Part shown: in pieces, positions 27,806-40,300 of the stretch
How positions within the stretch are numbered: the stretch's first letter is position 1
Layout of the letters: the number at the start of each line of letters is the position of its first letter
Assembly (NCBI GenBank): GCA_003665825.1
Contig: QPFY01000019.1
Location: forward strand, 310,001-374,000
DNA: 64,000 nucleotides
Source of the DNA: Microbotryum silenes-acaulis
Taxonomy: Eukaryota > Basidiomycota > Microbotryomycetes > Microbotryales > Microbotryaceae
Direction: 5' to 3'
Position numbers and translations under genes: made by a program
Notes under the pieces: model-generated
What the model was told of the DNA's origin: nothing
The model's database searches: none
What the model saw: only the letters and a program-made list of their open reading frames with translations

Positions 27806-27985
27806 ACGAGTTCATTTGGCTGGCTTACTGGACTTGCCGATCTGCGCGCGAACACCCGTCACTGCAACGCGTTTGAGCTTGGACCTCCTCGGCTCATCCG
27901 GTCCGCTTCACTTTCAAAAGACAACAGACACAGCCGGTCGTGCCAGATTGCGAACAAAAGAGGAAACAATCTATGACAAGATCTA

Positions 27986-30900
27986 CTACGTGGGCTTGTT
28001 CTTGGCATTGTTGACCTGTATCAAGGGTTAAGTGAGAGAGCGCGCGGTCAGCTCGGAACATGCGTGCGAGTCACGCACAAAAGTACGTACGATGATGTTC
28101 TTGTACTCCGTGACTGTAGATACACACAAAGCACCACACGAAAACCATCAACATCGAAACAGCATCACAAGCAAACCCATTCGACGACTGACCATCGCCA
28201 TAAAACTTTTCGACTTTTTGATCCGCGCAGACCCACAGCTGATCGCACACACTGTGAGATCGAAACTCTGGTGACTAAGCACCCGCAAAAAGATAAAAGT
28301 GCTGAACCATCCCTCCCCAAAGTCGAGTACTCACGTATGCAAAAAGGTCGAGTCGTGGGAGATGACGATCACTAATCGAGAAACGAGATGGGCAAAATAA
28401 CGTCAATTTCGGTGCGGCATGGGATCAGAACTCTTCCTCGAAACTCACCACCACCATTCCATGCCTTGAGCGCGTTCATCAACGCGTCCAGACCTTCGAT
28501 ATCGAGATGGTTGGTCGGTTCGTCGAGCAGCAAGATCTGGTGTGTGAAGAGAAAAATCGTGTCAGACTCTTATGGGAGAAATTGCAGAATGAAACGAATG
28601 GTCAGGTCAATACTCACATGAGGTTGTTGCAACGACAAAGTAGCAAACGAAACCCGACTCTTTTGACCTCCGGACAGCGTTCCAATGAGCTGCAAACTCG
28701 TCATACCCTGTATCACGAACCAACTCCCACACATATCAGCCCCACCACCCCACAAAGCCGAGTCTTATGGTGGTAGCAACGCACCGTGATTCCGAAAGCA
28801 CCCAAGTGTTGACGATACTCTTGCTCGGACTTGCCGGGGAACATCTTGGCGAGGAACTGAACGCTGTTGACTGTCAGGTCCAATGAGTCGATGTGGTGTT
28901 GCGCGAAATCTACACCGCACCCAAAAAAACACCCCTGTCAGTTCACGAGCTCAGAGACGACGACGACGACGAACACAGAACCAAAAAAGAATTACAGGCG
29001 ATCCTCAACCTCCCATTCCTCGTTTGCTGCCCACTCGTAGGTTGCAACTCTCCAATCAACAATTTCAACATCGTCGACTTGCCCGCTCCGTTAGCTCCAA
29101 TCAAGCCCATCCTCGAATCCAACCCAACATCCACATTCACATCCTTCAACAAAGGCTTGTCCTTCGTGTACCCGAACGATACGTCAGAGAGTTGAAGGAG
29201 CGGTGGGGAGATCTTGTCTGTTTCGGGAAATTTGAAGGTGACGACGTCGTCTTCTTCGGGCGGTTCAAGGTCGGGCAGTTTGTCGAGAATCTTGATCTTC
29301 ATTTGAGCTTGCGCGGCTCGGTTCGCGTTGTCTATCGTTCCGTTCACAAGGGATGAAAGCGTCAGCCACCTAACTCACTTCCCGCTCCGATGCGGGAGTA
29401 CTCACACCTCCACCGATCAATGAAAGCCTGCAAGTGCTGCTTGTACTGTTCCTGCGCATCATACTCCCTCCTCTGCTGCTTAGCCCTCTCCGACTTGGTC
29501 GCGTAGAATTGGGTAAAGTTGCCTTTGTAGTAGTCGAGGCGTTCGTTGTGTTGGTGGATGATGTCCGTTGCGACGGCGTCGAGGAAGGCTCGGTCGTGGG
29601 AGACGACGAAGAGCGTCGAGGGCCAGGTTTGCAAGTAGTCTTCGAGCCTGGGGAGGGAGCAGGGGGTTAGTGAAGGCTGTTCATTGGGTCCAAGGTGTAG
29701 AGGCCACAGACGTGTACTTACCATGCGAGTGCGTTGAGATCCAAGTTGTTGGAAGGTTCGTCGAGCAAGAGCAAATCGGGTTTGCAGAACAATGCTGTGA
29801 GGATGTTTGCCGACCTGTGTGATCAGAAAAAGACGATACCGAGAACACACTGATGGAGCGCCGAACGTACCACGCGCCAAACTCAACCTCATCCTCCACC
29901 CACCGGAGAAAGCCCTCGTCGGCAACTTTTGATCCGAAGCCGAGAACCCTAAACCGGCCAACAACTCTGCCGCACGACTCGGTCCCGAGTCGGCGTCGAT
30001 CTCGACCAAGAGGTTTTGAACTTCTCCCAATCGAGCGGTGACTTCGTCCCTCTTGCGATCCTTTTTCTTCGCTTCGGCGGAGGAGGAAGCCTCGTCTTGT
30101 GCCGGGGGGAGAGCGCCGTTCTCCTTTGCCGAAGCTTCGGCTTGGTCCGCCGCATCTTCCATCGATTGCAGGGTCGCATTGAGCTCAGCTTCCTCGGTCA
30201 TGAGGCGCGTACGATGAACGTCGGCTTGAAGGACGGAATCGATCGCGAGGGTGTCGTCGCCGATGACTTCTTGTTGGACGTAAAGGATCGTGATGTGTTG
30301 CGGGATCGCGACTTCTCGCAACGCCATCGCGCGCAACAGCGTCGACTTTCCGATACCGTTGCGACCGATCAACCCGGCTCGTCTATGTCAAGCAAGGTCA
30401 GGTATCAGTTCCCTGCGCTCTATCTACCCTGCGCTCAAGTCCCGTTTCCCCGAAGAAAAAAAACACCTGCGACTCACCGTCCATGGGGCAGCGTCAACGT
30501 CGCGTTACTCAAGATCCTCAACGAACCAAAGCTAACATCAATATTCTCCAAATGAATATCCTTACTCTTGCCTTTATTCTGACTCGCGCTCTGCAAAGGG
30601 TTCACCTCGAGGAACAATTCCTCGTAGGATTTTTGGGCCTTGGCGGCGTCGAGTAATTTGGAGGATTCGTACGCGTTCTTGCGATCACGTTTGGCCATCT
30701 TGGCCGCGATCTTGGCTTCGGCTTTTTCGAGAGCTTTGAGATTGACTTGAGTGTCGCGTGCTTTGACCTTTGGTGTGGTTGGGCATGCGCATCGAGTGGC
30801 GGATGGGCGGATGACGGATGGCGGATGACGGGATCCAGACCGAATTGCCAAGTCGACCGTATCAGCATATCTATCCCAACCCCCCTATAGTGCTCGGTTA

Positions 30901-31256
30901 AATGCACTCACGACCGAAGCGATATCCACCACCTGCGTCACGGTCTGTCGTTTACTCAACGCCTCCTGCCTCCTCATATCCAATACGTTCTCCAACTTGG
31001 TCGGTTCCCCCTTCCCACTCGTACCTTTCGATCCCCCCGTTTGCTCGACCCACAAAGCCTGTAAAGCCTCACAAACTTGATCTATCGTTCGAGATTCAAT
31101 TTGTTCCCCTTCTAGTAAGGGACGAATGAAGGTCGTTACGGGATCATCGTTCGGATCGGCTTGGGGGTCAGACCAGAGAGAGGAGACGTAGTTCAAGATT
31201 GGGTAGTCGAGGCCAGCTTTGAAGCAGTTGGATAGGATCTCGGACGCGGAGGACAT
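27986..31256 (-). CDS. GCN20: ABC-F ATPase Gcn20, translational regulator
   Basis: Gcn20 is a soluble ABC-F protein that works with Gcn1 on ribosomes to activate the eIF2-alpha kinase Gcn2 under amino acid starvation. Thirteen exons join in frame (31256-30912, 30767-30478, 30382-29871, 29794-29722, 29647-29406, 29331-28996, 28909-28785, 28707-28618, 28536-28449, 28371-28335, 28251-28193, 28113-28091, 28015-27986), giving 749 residues against 752 in yeast. The N-terminal 190 residues are the Gcn1-binding, helical part. ABC cassette 1 has Walker [10 protein letters not shown], signature [13 protein letters not shown] and Walker [13 protein letters not shown], and the linker follows. Cassette 2 has [32 protein letters not shown] and the switch IVISHDSTF. 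The last three exons are only 59, 23 and 30 nt. Confidence 0.95.
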
Positions 31257-31311
31257 GGTCTTCTATCGGTGCTGTGGACCGTGTCGAATGGGGGCGATGG
31301 CGAGCGCGTGA

Positions 31312-31313
<2 letters not shown>

Positions 31314-31342
<29 letters not shown>
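31314..31342. repeat. GA dinucleotide microsatellite
   Basis: About 14 GA units lie in the 246-bp gap between the GCN20 start and the NDE stop, so within the GCN20 promoter or 5' leader. Such a tract is likely to vary in length between strains. Confidence 0.9.
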
Positions 31343-31502
31343 CAGACGCTGCGAAAAGGAGCGCCAAGGTGACCGCAACAGTCGGCAAACGACAACGACT
31401 AGGGCATACGATCAACTAACAAATCTTTCAGGAATCATCTCTATATCACTACCACTACACAAAAGCTCAACAACTCCCACATATAAACCACACAATATAT
31501 AT

Positions 31503-34261
31503 TCAGAACTTTGACAAATCCCTGCCAAAGATCCCTCTCTTGATCCAATCGAGCATCAACAGCACCCTCGTCCTCGTCGAAACTTGTTCGGACCAATACA
31601 CGGACCTCCACAGGTACATGGCGACCAAACCCCCGGTAAAGTTGTAGCCGTTCAGGTCAAAGACGGCAGAATTACCCACGTAGGCGAGGGAGCCGACTAT
31701 TTGGCAAGCGTGGAAGGAACAGGGTCAGGATCAAGGAAACACGCTTATCGAACGCGCTTCCTGGGCGGACTCACGATTACGGTACTTGAAAGGCTGGTAC
31801 AACATGTCATCCGGATCATCATACACCCCATTAATTGTAGCCGCCTCGTGTCCGACCTTGGCGATCTTGCTAAACTTCTTCCCCAAATACACCCCTTGTT
31901 GATTCGCGACTTGAGCCGTTGCGGGGAGGTTAGTCATCTTTTGCGAGATGTTGATAAACATCTCGGCCAACTCGTTCATGCCCAACATCTTGTCGCTGCG
32001 CGCGTATTTGTTAAAGATGTCTTGGATCTTGTCGACGTGGATTTGCGCCGTAGGGAATTTGCGGTTCACCATCTATTATCCATCGACCAAAAAACAGTCT
32101 ACGATCAGCCTCGTCCGCCCTAACTACCAAATAGGCCGAAAACTTTACTGGAGGGGCGCACCTTCATCATCTTTTTAAACTCGGCATCATTGATGTTCCC
32201 ATCATGATCCTCATCGCATCTCTCGACCATCTCCAACAAATGATCGACCAACCTCGTCTCGATCGTCGCACAATCGCCTAGAGCATAAACCGTTCCTAAT
32301 GGAGCGCCAATCACTCGAAGATGAGAATCGACCTCGAGCGCATGCTTGTGGTATTGATTCGGAAGCAAAGAAGCGACGCGTTCGGTGAAAGGATTCATCG
32401 CTGTCGACCCCAATACATCCTTGTTAGGTCAGTCTTTCACTCGCTCAAAAGCCAAAACCTCATGGTAAAAAAAGTGTGCTCACCGATCCCAGTTGACCAC
32501 AACGTGAAACCACTCTTGACGCTATGTTCATTGAACTTCCCATCCGGACCCTTGGTCGTATAGATGACTTGATCCGGTTTGACCTCTTTGACGCGCGCAT
32601 TGAGGATGGTATCGATTTCGTCTCGTGAGAACTTGGCTTCGGCGAATTGCGAGATCGTCTCGGCGTACGTGTTGAGGATGTGGTCGCGCGATTGGATGAT
32701 GTGCACCGAAACTTGGTCGCGTAGGATCTTGGGCATGACTGTAAGCGGAGACAACGGGGACGTTGTTTCAGTCCCGTCGTCACGAATTACCACTCCCTCT
32801 ATGCAACCACTCACAGTTCAGCACATCCTCGTTGATCATATCAAACAATTCACTCGCAAACTCGACTCCCGTCGGTCCACCGCCGCAGACGACGAAGCTC
32901 AACAGTCGTTCGCGCTCCTCCTGTTCGGTCTCGGGCAAGCACGCTTTTTCGAGGTTGTCCATCACCCTTCTTCGGATCTTTTGTGCGTCCGGGACCGTTT
33001 TCAGTTGGTGGCAGTGTTCGAGGCCAGGGACGCCGTGGGTCGAGTTGACGGAACCGCAGGCGATGATTAGGCGGTCGTACTATCGCGACGAGACCAAGAC
33101 TCAGCATCGCTCTAGGTCTTTCCTACACTACCTAAATCGACTCACCGGAAGGTAAAAGTTCTCTTGTCCATGACCCTGCACCTCCAACAACCGTTCCGAA
33201 AAATCCACATCGACGGCCCTTTTCCACCAACGTCATAGTCAAAAAAAATCAGCTTCCAGCAGGCTTCCATACCTCGGCTGAAAGAAACACTCACTTTGCT
33301 TGGAGGTAATGCCCACTGACGCGAGCGATGATCTTCCTCAAAGGCTCGACCAAGGACCTCACTTCGACCGTCCCGACCGTTGCGGAGGCTACGACGAATT
33401 CAAAACAGACATTCTAGGCGATTCAGCGAAAAACGACGTGCGAAAACCCGCCACTTTTTGGTGTGCTCTTTTGCCACTCACGCAAAAGAGGGTGAAACAA
33501 AAAGTAGTTTTCGGGTGCGACGACGGTGACGTGCCATTGATCCGGATCGAGATGCTTCAAAATGCCTACGCTCTGAAAGAGGTGTGAAACGATAAGAGGG
33601 GGGGTTCTCAGATATGGGGGTCCAGATTGTTCTCCCCCCGTTGCAAGAGTGTGGAGCAGCAGCAGCAGTACTCACGCCCCATCCACCTCCTACAATGACC
33701 ATCCTTTGTTTCTTGGACGATCTCGTATGTTTCTCATCGTCCTGAAAGAATTGAACCCCGAATATCCGAATATCCGACCATCAGTGACTCAATTCCCTCC
33801 TCTTCCACGAACGCCACTCCACCCTCGCTGTAACGGACCGTATCATCGATCAACACTTCGGCAATTTTGAGGTCCTTCTTCCCACCCCTATGAGGACTCA
33901 AAGCCAACGGATCGACATTGACGTTCTTGATATGTTTCTCTTGATAAGTCGAAGCATCGTAGGCCAATAAACCGGCACCGATCACCACGACGGAAACGAT
34001 CAAGGTCGTGGGAAGGGCGATGCAAGTGAATAGGACCGGTCGACGACGGTAGAGAGGTTTCCAATCTGGTGGGTGAGCTTTGGAGGAGGTGAACAAGGTG
34101 CGGGAACTGAGGGGGAAGACGAGCCGGCTTGACCGAGGTAGGGCGATCGAGCGTGAGGCCGAGAGAGGCGCTGACCGCACGAGATGGGCACGGAAGGGGG
34201 AGGCACCGAGGGGTGTCTGGTGGCTCGCACGGAGCAATGTCGTCCGTGTTGACGGGAGCAT
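31503..34261 (-). CDS. NDE1: Alternative (type II) NADH:ubiquinone oxidoreductase with EF-hand, external NDE type
   Basis: This is a single-subunit, non-proton-pumping NADH (or NADPH) dehydrogenase of the mitochondrial inner membrane that passes electrons to ubiquinone. Exons from the 3' end are 31503-31696, 31775-32072, 32162-32400, 32484-32738, 32815-33079, 33146-33218, 33295-33572 and 33676-33741, plus a first exon from 34261 whose 3' limit (about 33809) is uncertain, giving about 706 residues. The N-terminus is Arg/Ser-rich without acidic residues, fitting a mitochondrial presequence, and is followed by a membrane helix (LPTTLIVSVVVIGAGLL). The first nucleotide-binding fold has MVIVGGGWG, the second VVCGGGPTGVEFASEL. 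A perfect EF-hand loop DEDHDGNINDAE lies in exon 3 counted from the 3' end, as in calcium-dependent external fungal enzymes. The C-terminal YLWRSVYWSEQ region is the membrane-anchoring end. A TIR element begins 140 bp upstream of the ATG. Confidence 0.9.
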
Positions 34262-34400
34262 ACCGGTGGGAGAGACAGACGGGGTGAGGGAACGACGCAG
34301 CGAGGGTTGAGGAGCAGAGCAGAACAGGAAGAAGCAAGAAGCAAAAGGAACAAAGCCCGGTTCGCCAAGTCGCCCACGTAATGACGAAACGGGCTCGAAA

Positions 34401-35068
34401 GGACCCCCGAAAGCCCAGCCATAGGCGGCCCTCTACAAACGGCCTTTTTCGAGGCAAAATGTCCAGAATTTTTCCCGGATTCTGACTGAAAATGTCCAAA
34501 TATGAGCGCCGCCTAGTGTTGAATAATTTCTCAAAACTACTCTACAAGCTGTACAATGCTCAGAAATCTTTCTGCGCTGCCCGCAGACGCGCAGACCGCA
34601 TTCCCGTTGCTTATCATTTGTCATTTGATGGATTTAAATAACACTATAATCTACATCTACATATAAGAATGCACGACAAAATAAGGTTCTCAACCGCGCG
34701 CTATATCCTAATACCTAGAACTCTCTGGAAAAGTCGGAGGAGATGCAGTTGAGAGTAGCCTCTGAGTAGCTAGCGTTCTTAGTTACGACTTGCTTTTAGC
34801 CTAGCGGTCAAGAACGACAGATTGTATTTTATGCCCATCAGAGGCGCATACTTTACAGCAAATGCAGACACTAACGCGCTCCAAACGCAAACAGCGTGCC
34901 GCTGGGCCGGCTATGCCCTGCGCCTCCAGCCTCCCGCTACCCTGGTCTGCGCTTCAAAGTTCGACCGGAGGGAGGAAAATGTCCAAAAATGAGGTGAACC
35001 TCGACCCATTTTGAGCCAAAAAATGTCCAAATTTACGGGCCGCCTCTGGCTGGGCTTTCGGGGGTTCC
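34401..35068. mobile_element. 668-bp TIR element (non-autonomous DNA transposon or MITE)
   Basis: The left end GGACCCCCGAAAGCCC followed by AGCCATAGGCGGCCC (34401-34431) pairs with the right end read in reverse (35068 down to about 35037), with one extra A and one mismatch: inverted repeats of about 31 bp. Inside each end lie direct copies of AAAATGTCCAAAT, two on the left and two on the right, in the same orientation. Outer copies run into GCCGCC. No transposase is encoded. A clear target duplication was not found. The left terminus recurs at 63689. Confidence 0.75.
34621..34765 (-). repeat. Retroposon A, copy A3, nested inside TIR element
   Basis: On minus this reads LNCISSDFSREF then stop, followed by TAGGTATTAGG and an AT-rich tail, matching copies A1 and A2. 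The conserved 17-20 nt around the stop is CTCCGACTTTTCC. It lies between the two ends of the TIR element, so it either inserted into it or was carried by it. Confidence 0.5.
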
Positions 35069-35218
35069 TGCAGTGGTTCAAATTCATTCACTTGAGAGCG
35101 CGCGCGCTTAATCGGGCACAATTTCAAAAAACTCCGCAGCGCACCAGTGATTTCCTCTTAAAAGATACTTCTACTTGACACCATACAAAAATTTTCAGAA
35201 AACAAAAACACCCAGTAA

Positions 35219-37047
35219 TTACTGCACTTTTTTCCCACCCTGATCGAGCTGCACCTGCGCCAAGGAATTCTTGGCCAAGCTGCTCGGGCGGGGAGGAAGG
35301 AGTTCAGGTCGGTCGTGTCAGCTCGCGCAAGGGGGAAAAAAGGACTCGAATTGAAGTGGAGAGAGAAAGATATCAAGCACTCACCCATACAACACATCGC
35401 CTAACCATGTCGGTAGAGCACGGACCAAAGGTAATGTCTTGGCGTACAAAGGCTCGATGATAAACTGCACCCCACATGTTTCAGGGTTGTCAGCCGAGCC
35501 CCGTGACTGGCATGACCAGCCAGCCCCTCTCTCCGATCTCCCACCAACAACATCCCAACAAAAACTCACCTGTGACTCCCCACTCATCACACACCTCACC
35601 ACTAAACGCGCGACCGTCGACGGCTGCAAACTCGGCATCAACCATCCCGGCATACCCGCATCGAAACCATCAAACATCGGTCCTCGAATATGACCGGGCA
35701 AAATGGCACTCGTGCGGATCGATCGGGCTGAAGGTCCGTAGAGATGGCGTAGTTCTTCGGTTAGACCTTCGTGGAAGGAGAGCGTGGAGGATTTGGATGC
35801 GGCATCTTGAGGAAGGTGAGGGGGGGGAATAGAAGAGGGTCAGGATTTATGTCAGAGTGAGCCAAGGGGGGTCTGAGGATGGGACGTACAGCTGACGCCT
35901 TTGGCGGCTTGGATGTAAGCCGTGTTTGACGCGATTGTCTGAGCATAGATCGATTCCCAGCATTAGTCCGAGGAAAGCCTTACTCGAATTGTGGGGGCTC
36001 GAGTACGCACCACGATATGCCCCTTGCCCTTCTTGATCATTCCAGGCAAGAACGCCTGCACGGTGTAGTAGTGCGACTTGACGTTGATATCATAGGTACT
36101 GGTCGGCACAAAATGCTTCAAGATTAGCTTCATAGCATTCCGCAATGCGAGAAGGCAGTCACCAACCAGCCTTACAGATCGACATCGCGAGTCGTCGAAT
36201 TGAGGATCGAGGCCGAGCGAACGACCCCGGCGTTATTGATCAGGACCGAACTGTTATGACAATTCCCTCATCAAGTTTTTGACTAGTTTATTAGGGCAGC
36301 CGTAAAAAATACTCACGGTTGTCCAACCTGTTTCACGACCGTTTCGCACACTTTCTTGATCTCCTCGGGAGAACCGAGGTCGCAATGATAGAAGGTCATA
36401 TTGGGGACTGGGAGGTATTAAAAGATACGATAAGCCATCCCTTACTCAGTTAAAAAAAAACCCTACTGCGTTGTGCCTGACTCACAGGGTCCCCCTTTCG
36501 GTTCCACGACATCAAGAACGACGACTTTGGCCTTGGTCATCTCGCCGAAATTTCGCACCATTTCCAAACCTACCGATCCTGAGCCTACACGGAACATGAA
36601 CATGAACAACAAGTCTCAGCGCCTCCTGACTCGAACCCTTTACTCCAGGGGTATCCCGGAACGTATGCGTTCATACCTAGCTTACGTACCCCCGGTAATA
36701 ATCACCACCTCGGCGTTCTCATCCTCTTGATCCCACCCCCACTTGACCGCCTTACTTCCGCGTCCTAAAACCCAATTATTTCGACTCGCATGACTCAACG
36801 ATCCATTGAACCATAACAACAAACTCAACACCAAACACCCCACCAAAGAGTTCGCGAGCGTGTCAGCTTGACCTTGCCAGACGAGTCGAAATACGTTCAA
36901 AGGGGATTGATCTAGCGCTCGTGTGTGAAGGAAGGTCAGGAGGAAGATGAGACGCGGGTCGAGGAGGAATTGGGTGAGTAGGCGATAGAATGTGTCTATG
37001 GTCAGTCCTTCGGAGAGGTGTGAGATGGGGAGATTGATGGGGGCCAT
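35219..37047 (-). CDS. Short-chain dehydrogenase/reductase with N-terminal membrane helix (SDR16C-like)
   Basis: This NAD(P)-dependent oxidoreductase has a classical SDR fold. Visible motifs are the cofactor loop TGGSGSVG, formed across the first intron junction; VVVLDVVEP, whose Asp suggests NAD preference; CDLGSPEE; the NNAG motif in SVLINNAGVV; and the catalytic YAASK with an upstream TIASNTAYIQ. About 120 residues precede the fold and include a hydrophobic stretch (SLVGCLVLSLLLWF), so the enzyme is probably anchored in the ER or lipid-droplet membrane, as in SDR16C/RDH10-type proteins. Six or seven exons run from 37047 to the TAA at 35221-35219, with donors and acceptors near 36690, 36480, 36320, 36140, 35590 and 35290 on minus. 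The substrate is unknown; retinoid or sterol-like alcohols are family precedents. A GGCGAA/GGCGAG minisatellite (about 37100-37135) lies in the promoter. Confidence 0.85.
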
Positions 37048-37318
37048 GGTCGGTCGGTGGGTGGTGTACGGAGAGAGAGAGTACGGATGGGCGAGTTATG
37101 CGGCGAGCGGCGAACGGCGAACGGCGAGCGGCGAAGACGGCTCGGCCTCTCCGTCGAGTGCTGCCCGAGGCCGATCTCTCGAGAGACCGCACACGCCGTC
37201 TCGCGATATGGTGGCACCTCTTGTCTGCTTGCTCTTTAAAAGTTACTCCATGTCCAAGATACATTATGAACAAAGTAATAGCAAAAAATCATCGATTTTG
37301 CATTGCTCGAACATGCAC

Positions 37319-40300
37319 TCAGTCCACACGGTTGTACATCAACAAGTAAGCCCTCTTCTCCCCATCCATCATCATCGACGACGCATGAGATCCCACACCT
37401 GAACTTGAACCTGCGCCTGCACCTTCGCGTCCCGTCCCCTTCCCCGTTCCCGTCCCTGTGACCTTTACGGCAACGTCGGCGGTAGAGATGGGTCGGATCG
37501 AAGTGTCGTCAATGTGTAGCCATGATCCGTTCGAATGAATCTGTTGTCTAACAGCGACGGTGTAATGACCCCCTGAAGCGTAATTGCCATGGTGATAGAC
37601 GACTAACGCGCAAAAACAAAAAAAAAGGTGTACCATCGGTCAACATCGCCTGATCAAAAAAAGAAATCAAGTCATTCATCACTGGCACTCTCACTCACCA
37701 CCAAACAATTGGTACTTGACCGGTTTACCCGTGCGTTTTGTCGGTCCGACGATCTTCTCCCCAATTTCCAACTCGGTCCCATACCCAATCAACTTGCCAC
37801 TCTTTTGCACCCCACCAACATTGTCGAAAACGAAACGCTTGAGGTGCAAGATCAACACTGGAGGGAACGATTCGAGGTAGACTTGCTTCATCGCTTCGAC
37901 GCGCAAACCCTTGGCGGATATGAAACCCGGTAGAGGTTCGGGCAAGGTAAGGTTGAGCAACGCGTCTTCGATCGTCCGAACGTGATCAGGTTCAATGTCG
38001 AGTTGCAGTCGCTGGTAAGGTTCGAGCGTGATCGAGTCTTTTTGACCGGGACAACGTAGGATGGATCGTAGTTGACCGCCATAAATGCGAGTCACGGGCG
38101 ATTCGCGCGTTTCCGTCTGACCCGATCCAAGGGTAAACCACTCATCAGTCCACATCCCATAGCATTTTAGACGCCCTTGAATAAAACTCACCGTTCTAGT
38201 CGTAGCTATCCTTCCTTTACTCCCGACCTCGACCCACTCCTCATCCTGCTCCTCCTCGACCTCCTTGACCTCGTGAACGTTTTCCTTCTTATTAGCCCCG
38301 TCTACACGATCGATCGTACTCAGAATCTCCTCATGCAGGGTGTCGAGGAAGAAGCCCAAAAATTCTTCAGCATCCTCTTGATGCCCTCGTCGCATCGCAT
38401 CGAAACGCTTATTGGGTTTAAGCGATTCGTACACGCCTTCGGGGACGAAAGGTTCGATGTACTCTGACAGAGGGATGAAGGTGTCGTGGGGTTGGGACGA
38501 CGGTATGATCGGTGTTTTAGGGTGGGCTTTGAGGTTGTTGAGCTTGGTACCCGGTGTCGCTGGTGAAGGAGGGATCGATTTCGAGAGTCGGTTGCGCGAG
38601 ACAATGGTCGTCTTGGTGGACGAGTGAAACTCGGATAAAAAGTGGATCCTACAAAGACCAATGCGACGTGTCAGCGAATCGCGTTTCGAGACGCGATCAG
38701 GTATCGCTCAAACTCACATCGCGTCCATCGACGGGGTTTTCCCACTCAGATCACCCTTAACTTCCTTTTTGATCAGGTCCAACAGGTTCACAAACGGAGC
38801 GCAGTAGACGAGCACCTGAAGGATCGCGTTCGCAAAGCAGAGGTTGCCGTTATTGATCAAGCCTCGAGGGACAATAGGGTGGGGTTGCTGGAACTCGTTC
38901 TCGACGCCGGCGAGGGTCTGCGCGAGGCTCTTCTTGCCGGTGCCGTTGGGAGAAGCTTTCGGGATGTACTCGATGATGGGAGGTCGTGCTGCTGAGCCGT
39001 CTTGGCGCGCCGGCGATGAAACCGAAGAACCGGGCGACCGCAGCAGATCGGCCCACGACTTCTTGACGCCCCAAGCTGACGGTGCGGGTGTAGCCGGAGG
39101 AGCCAAGGTCGAGGCCGAAGTCGGATCGGTGGGCGATTTCGGTGTCGACGATTCATAAGCAGCGGCGGTTCGATCCCCATTCGGCGACGTAGGGGATGAA
39201 GACGGTACGGTCGATGTGACTCCGTTCGGGATGGAGGGGGAGGTCTCGGGTGCATCTTCGAGCGTGGTAATGGTGGTCGTCGGGGACAAAGGGGTCAAGA
39301 CGGGTGAGGAATGGACGGAGGATGCGGCCGTCGCCGTGGTCGAGACGGTCGACAACAGGTATTCACGAACAGGAGTCGATAGTGATGCGGTGGACAAGTC
39401 GGATACTCTGCTAATGACGGGTCTCGGGGTCGTTGGTCGTGGCAGAGTCGGCTCCGTTTCTGCGACGGGCGCTCTCGGCTGCTCGGCCTTTATGCTGCGT
39501 GTCGTCCAGATCTCGTATTGCACCCTCCACTCCTTGGGCATGTGTACATTCGCCGCGATCGCAAATCCAGGGGCCTCGACTGGAGACGGCCTCGATGGAT
39601 GATGCCTCGATCCAGCTGAGTAGGATGATGATGATGCGCCGTGAGCACCGGCTGCACTCGCGGCCAGTCGTTGCGAAATGGACGATTCGGGTCGGACGAG
39701 GAACGTCGATCTCGGCGGTTCGAGTATCGGCGACATGTTGTTGAATTGGTGCTGCACGGCCCGAGTCAGGAAAGCGGCTGGTGGGGACGCGAGGACAGAA
39801 TCCGAATCCGACTTTGAAGCCGCAAGTGCAGGTGGTGATTGACTAGAAGAAGGGGACGGCTGCTCCCACGCTGGCAAGAGCTGCGGTCCAGGGACGTGCT
39901 GCTGCTGCTGCTGCTGCTGCTGTTGATGCGGCGGCGGCGGAGATACGAGCGGAATCGGCACAAGGGCTGGAGAGGTCACTGCGGCGGCAGCAGGAGAAGC
40001 GGGTACGTTGGCAGTTGCGGGTGTGGGTGTGGGCGTAGATGCCGGTGCCGATCCGGGTGCCGATGGTGATATAGAAGCATTGTTGGGGTAGGGCGGCGAC
40101 TGCTGGACGAGGTGCGACGGTGTTCCCGAGGGAGGAGGGGGAGGAGGGGGAGGTGGTGCGCCGTAGTAGTGCGGCAGCGGCGGGTGTGGAGGGTACTGGA
40201 GGTGCGGTGGTGGCAGAGGCAGTGGATGGTGCTGCTGCTGTTGTTGGTGGAGGTGGGTATAGTGGTAATTGGACGGAGGTGGAGGGGGTAGCCACGCGGG

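Larger units (their letters stand above)
26510..27985. other. Repeat-bearing intergenic region between Copia-2 and GCN20
   Basis: No gene was recognised in these 1.5 kb. The first 800 bp are moderately AT-rich and featureless. The rest holds retroposon A copies and repeat B (listed separately) and an A/G-rich run at about 27541-27575. The last 180 bases are the GCN20 3' UTR on minus. Confidence 0.5.

Noticed and set aside
34401..35068. Assignment of the TIR element to Tc1/mariner or another named superfamily
   Set aside because: No TA duplication or other target duplication could be confirmed and no transposase is present, so the superfamily is left open.
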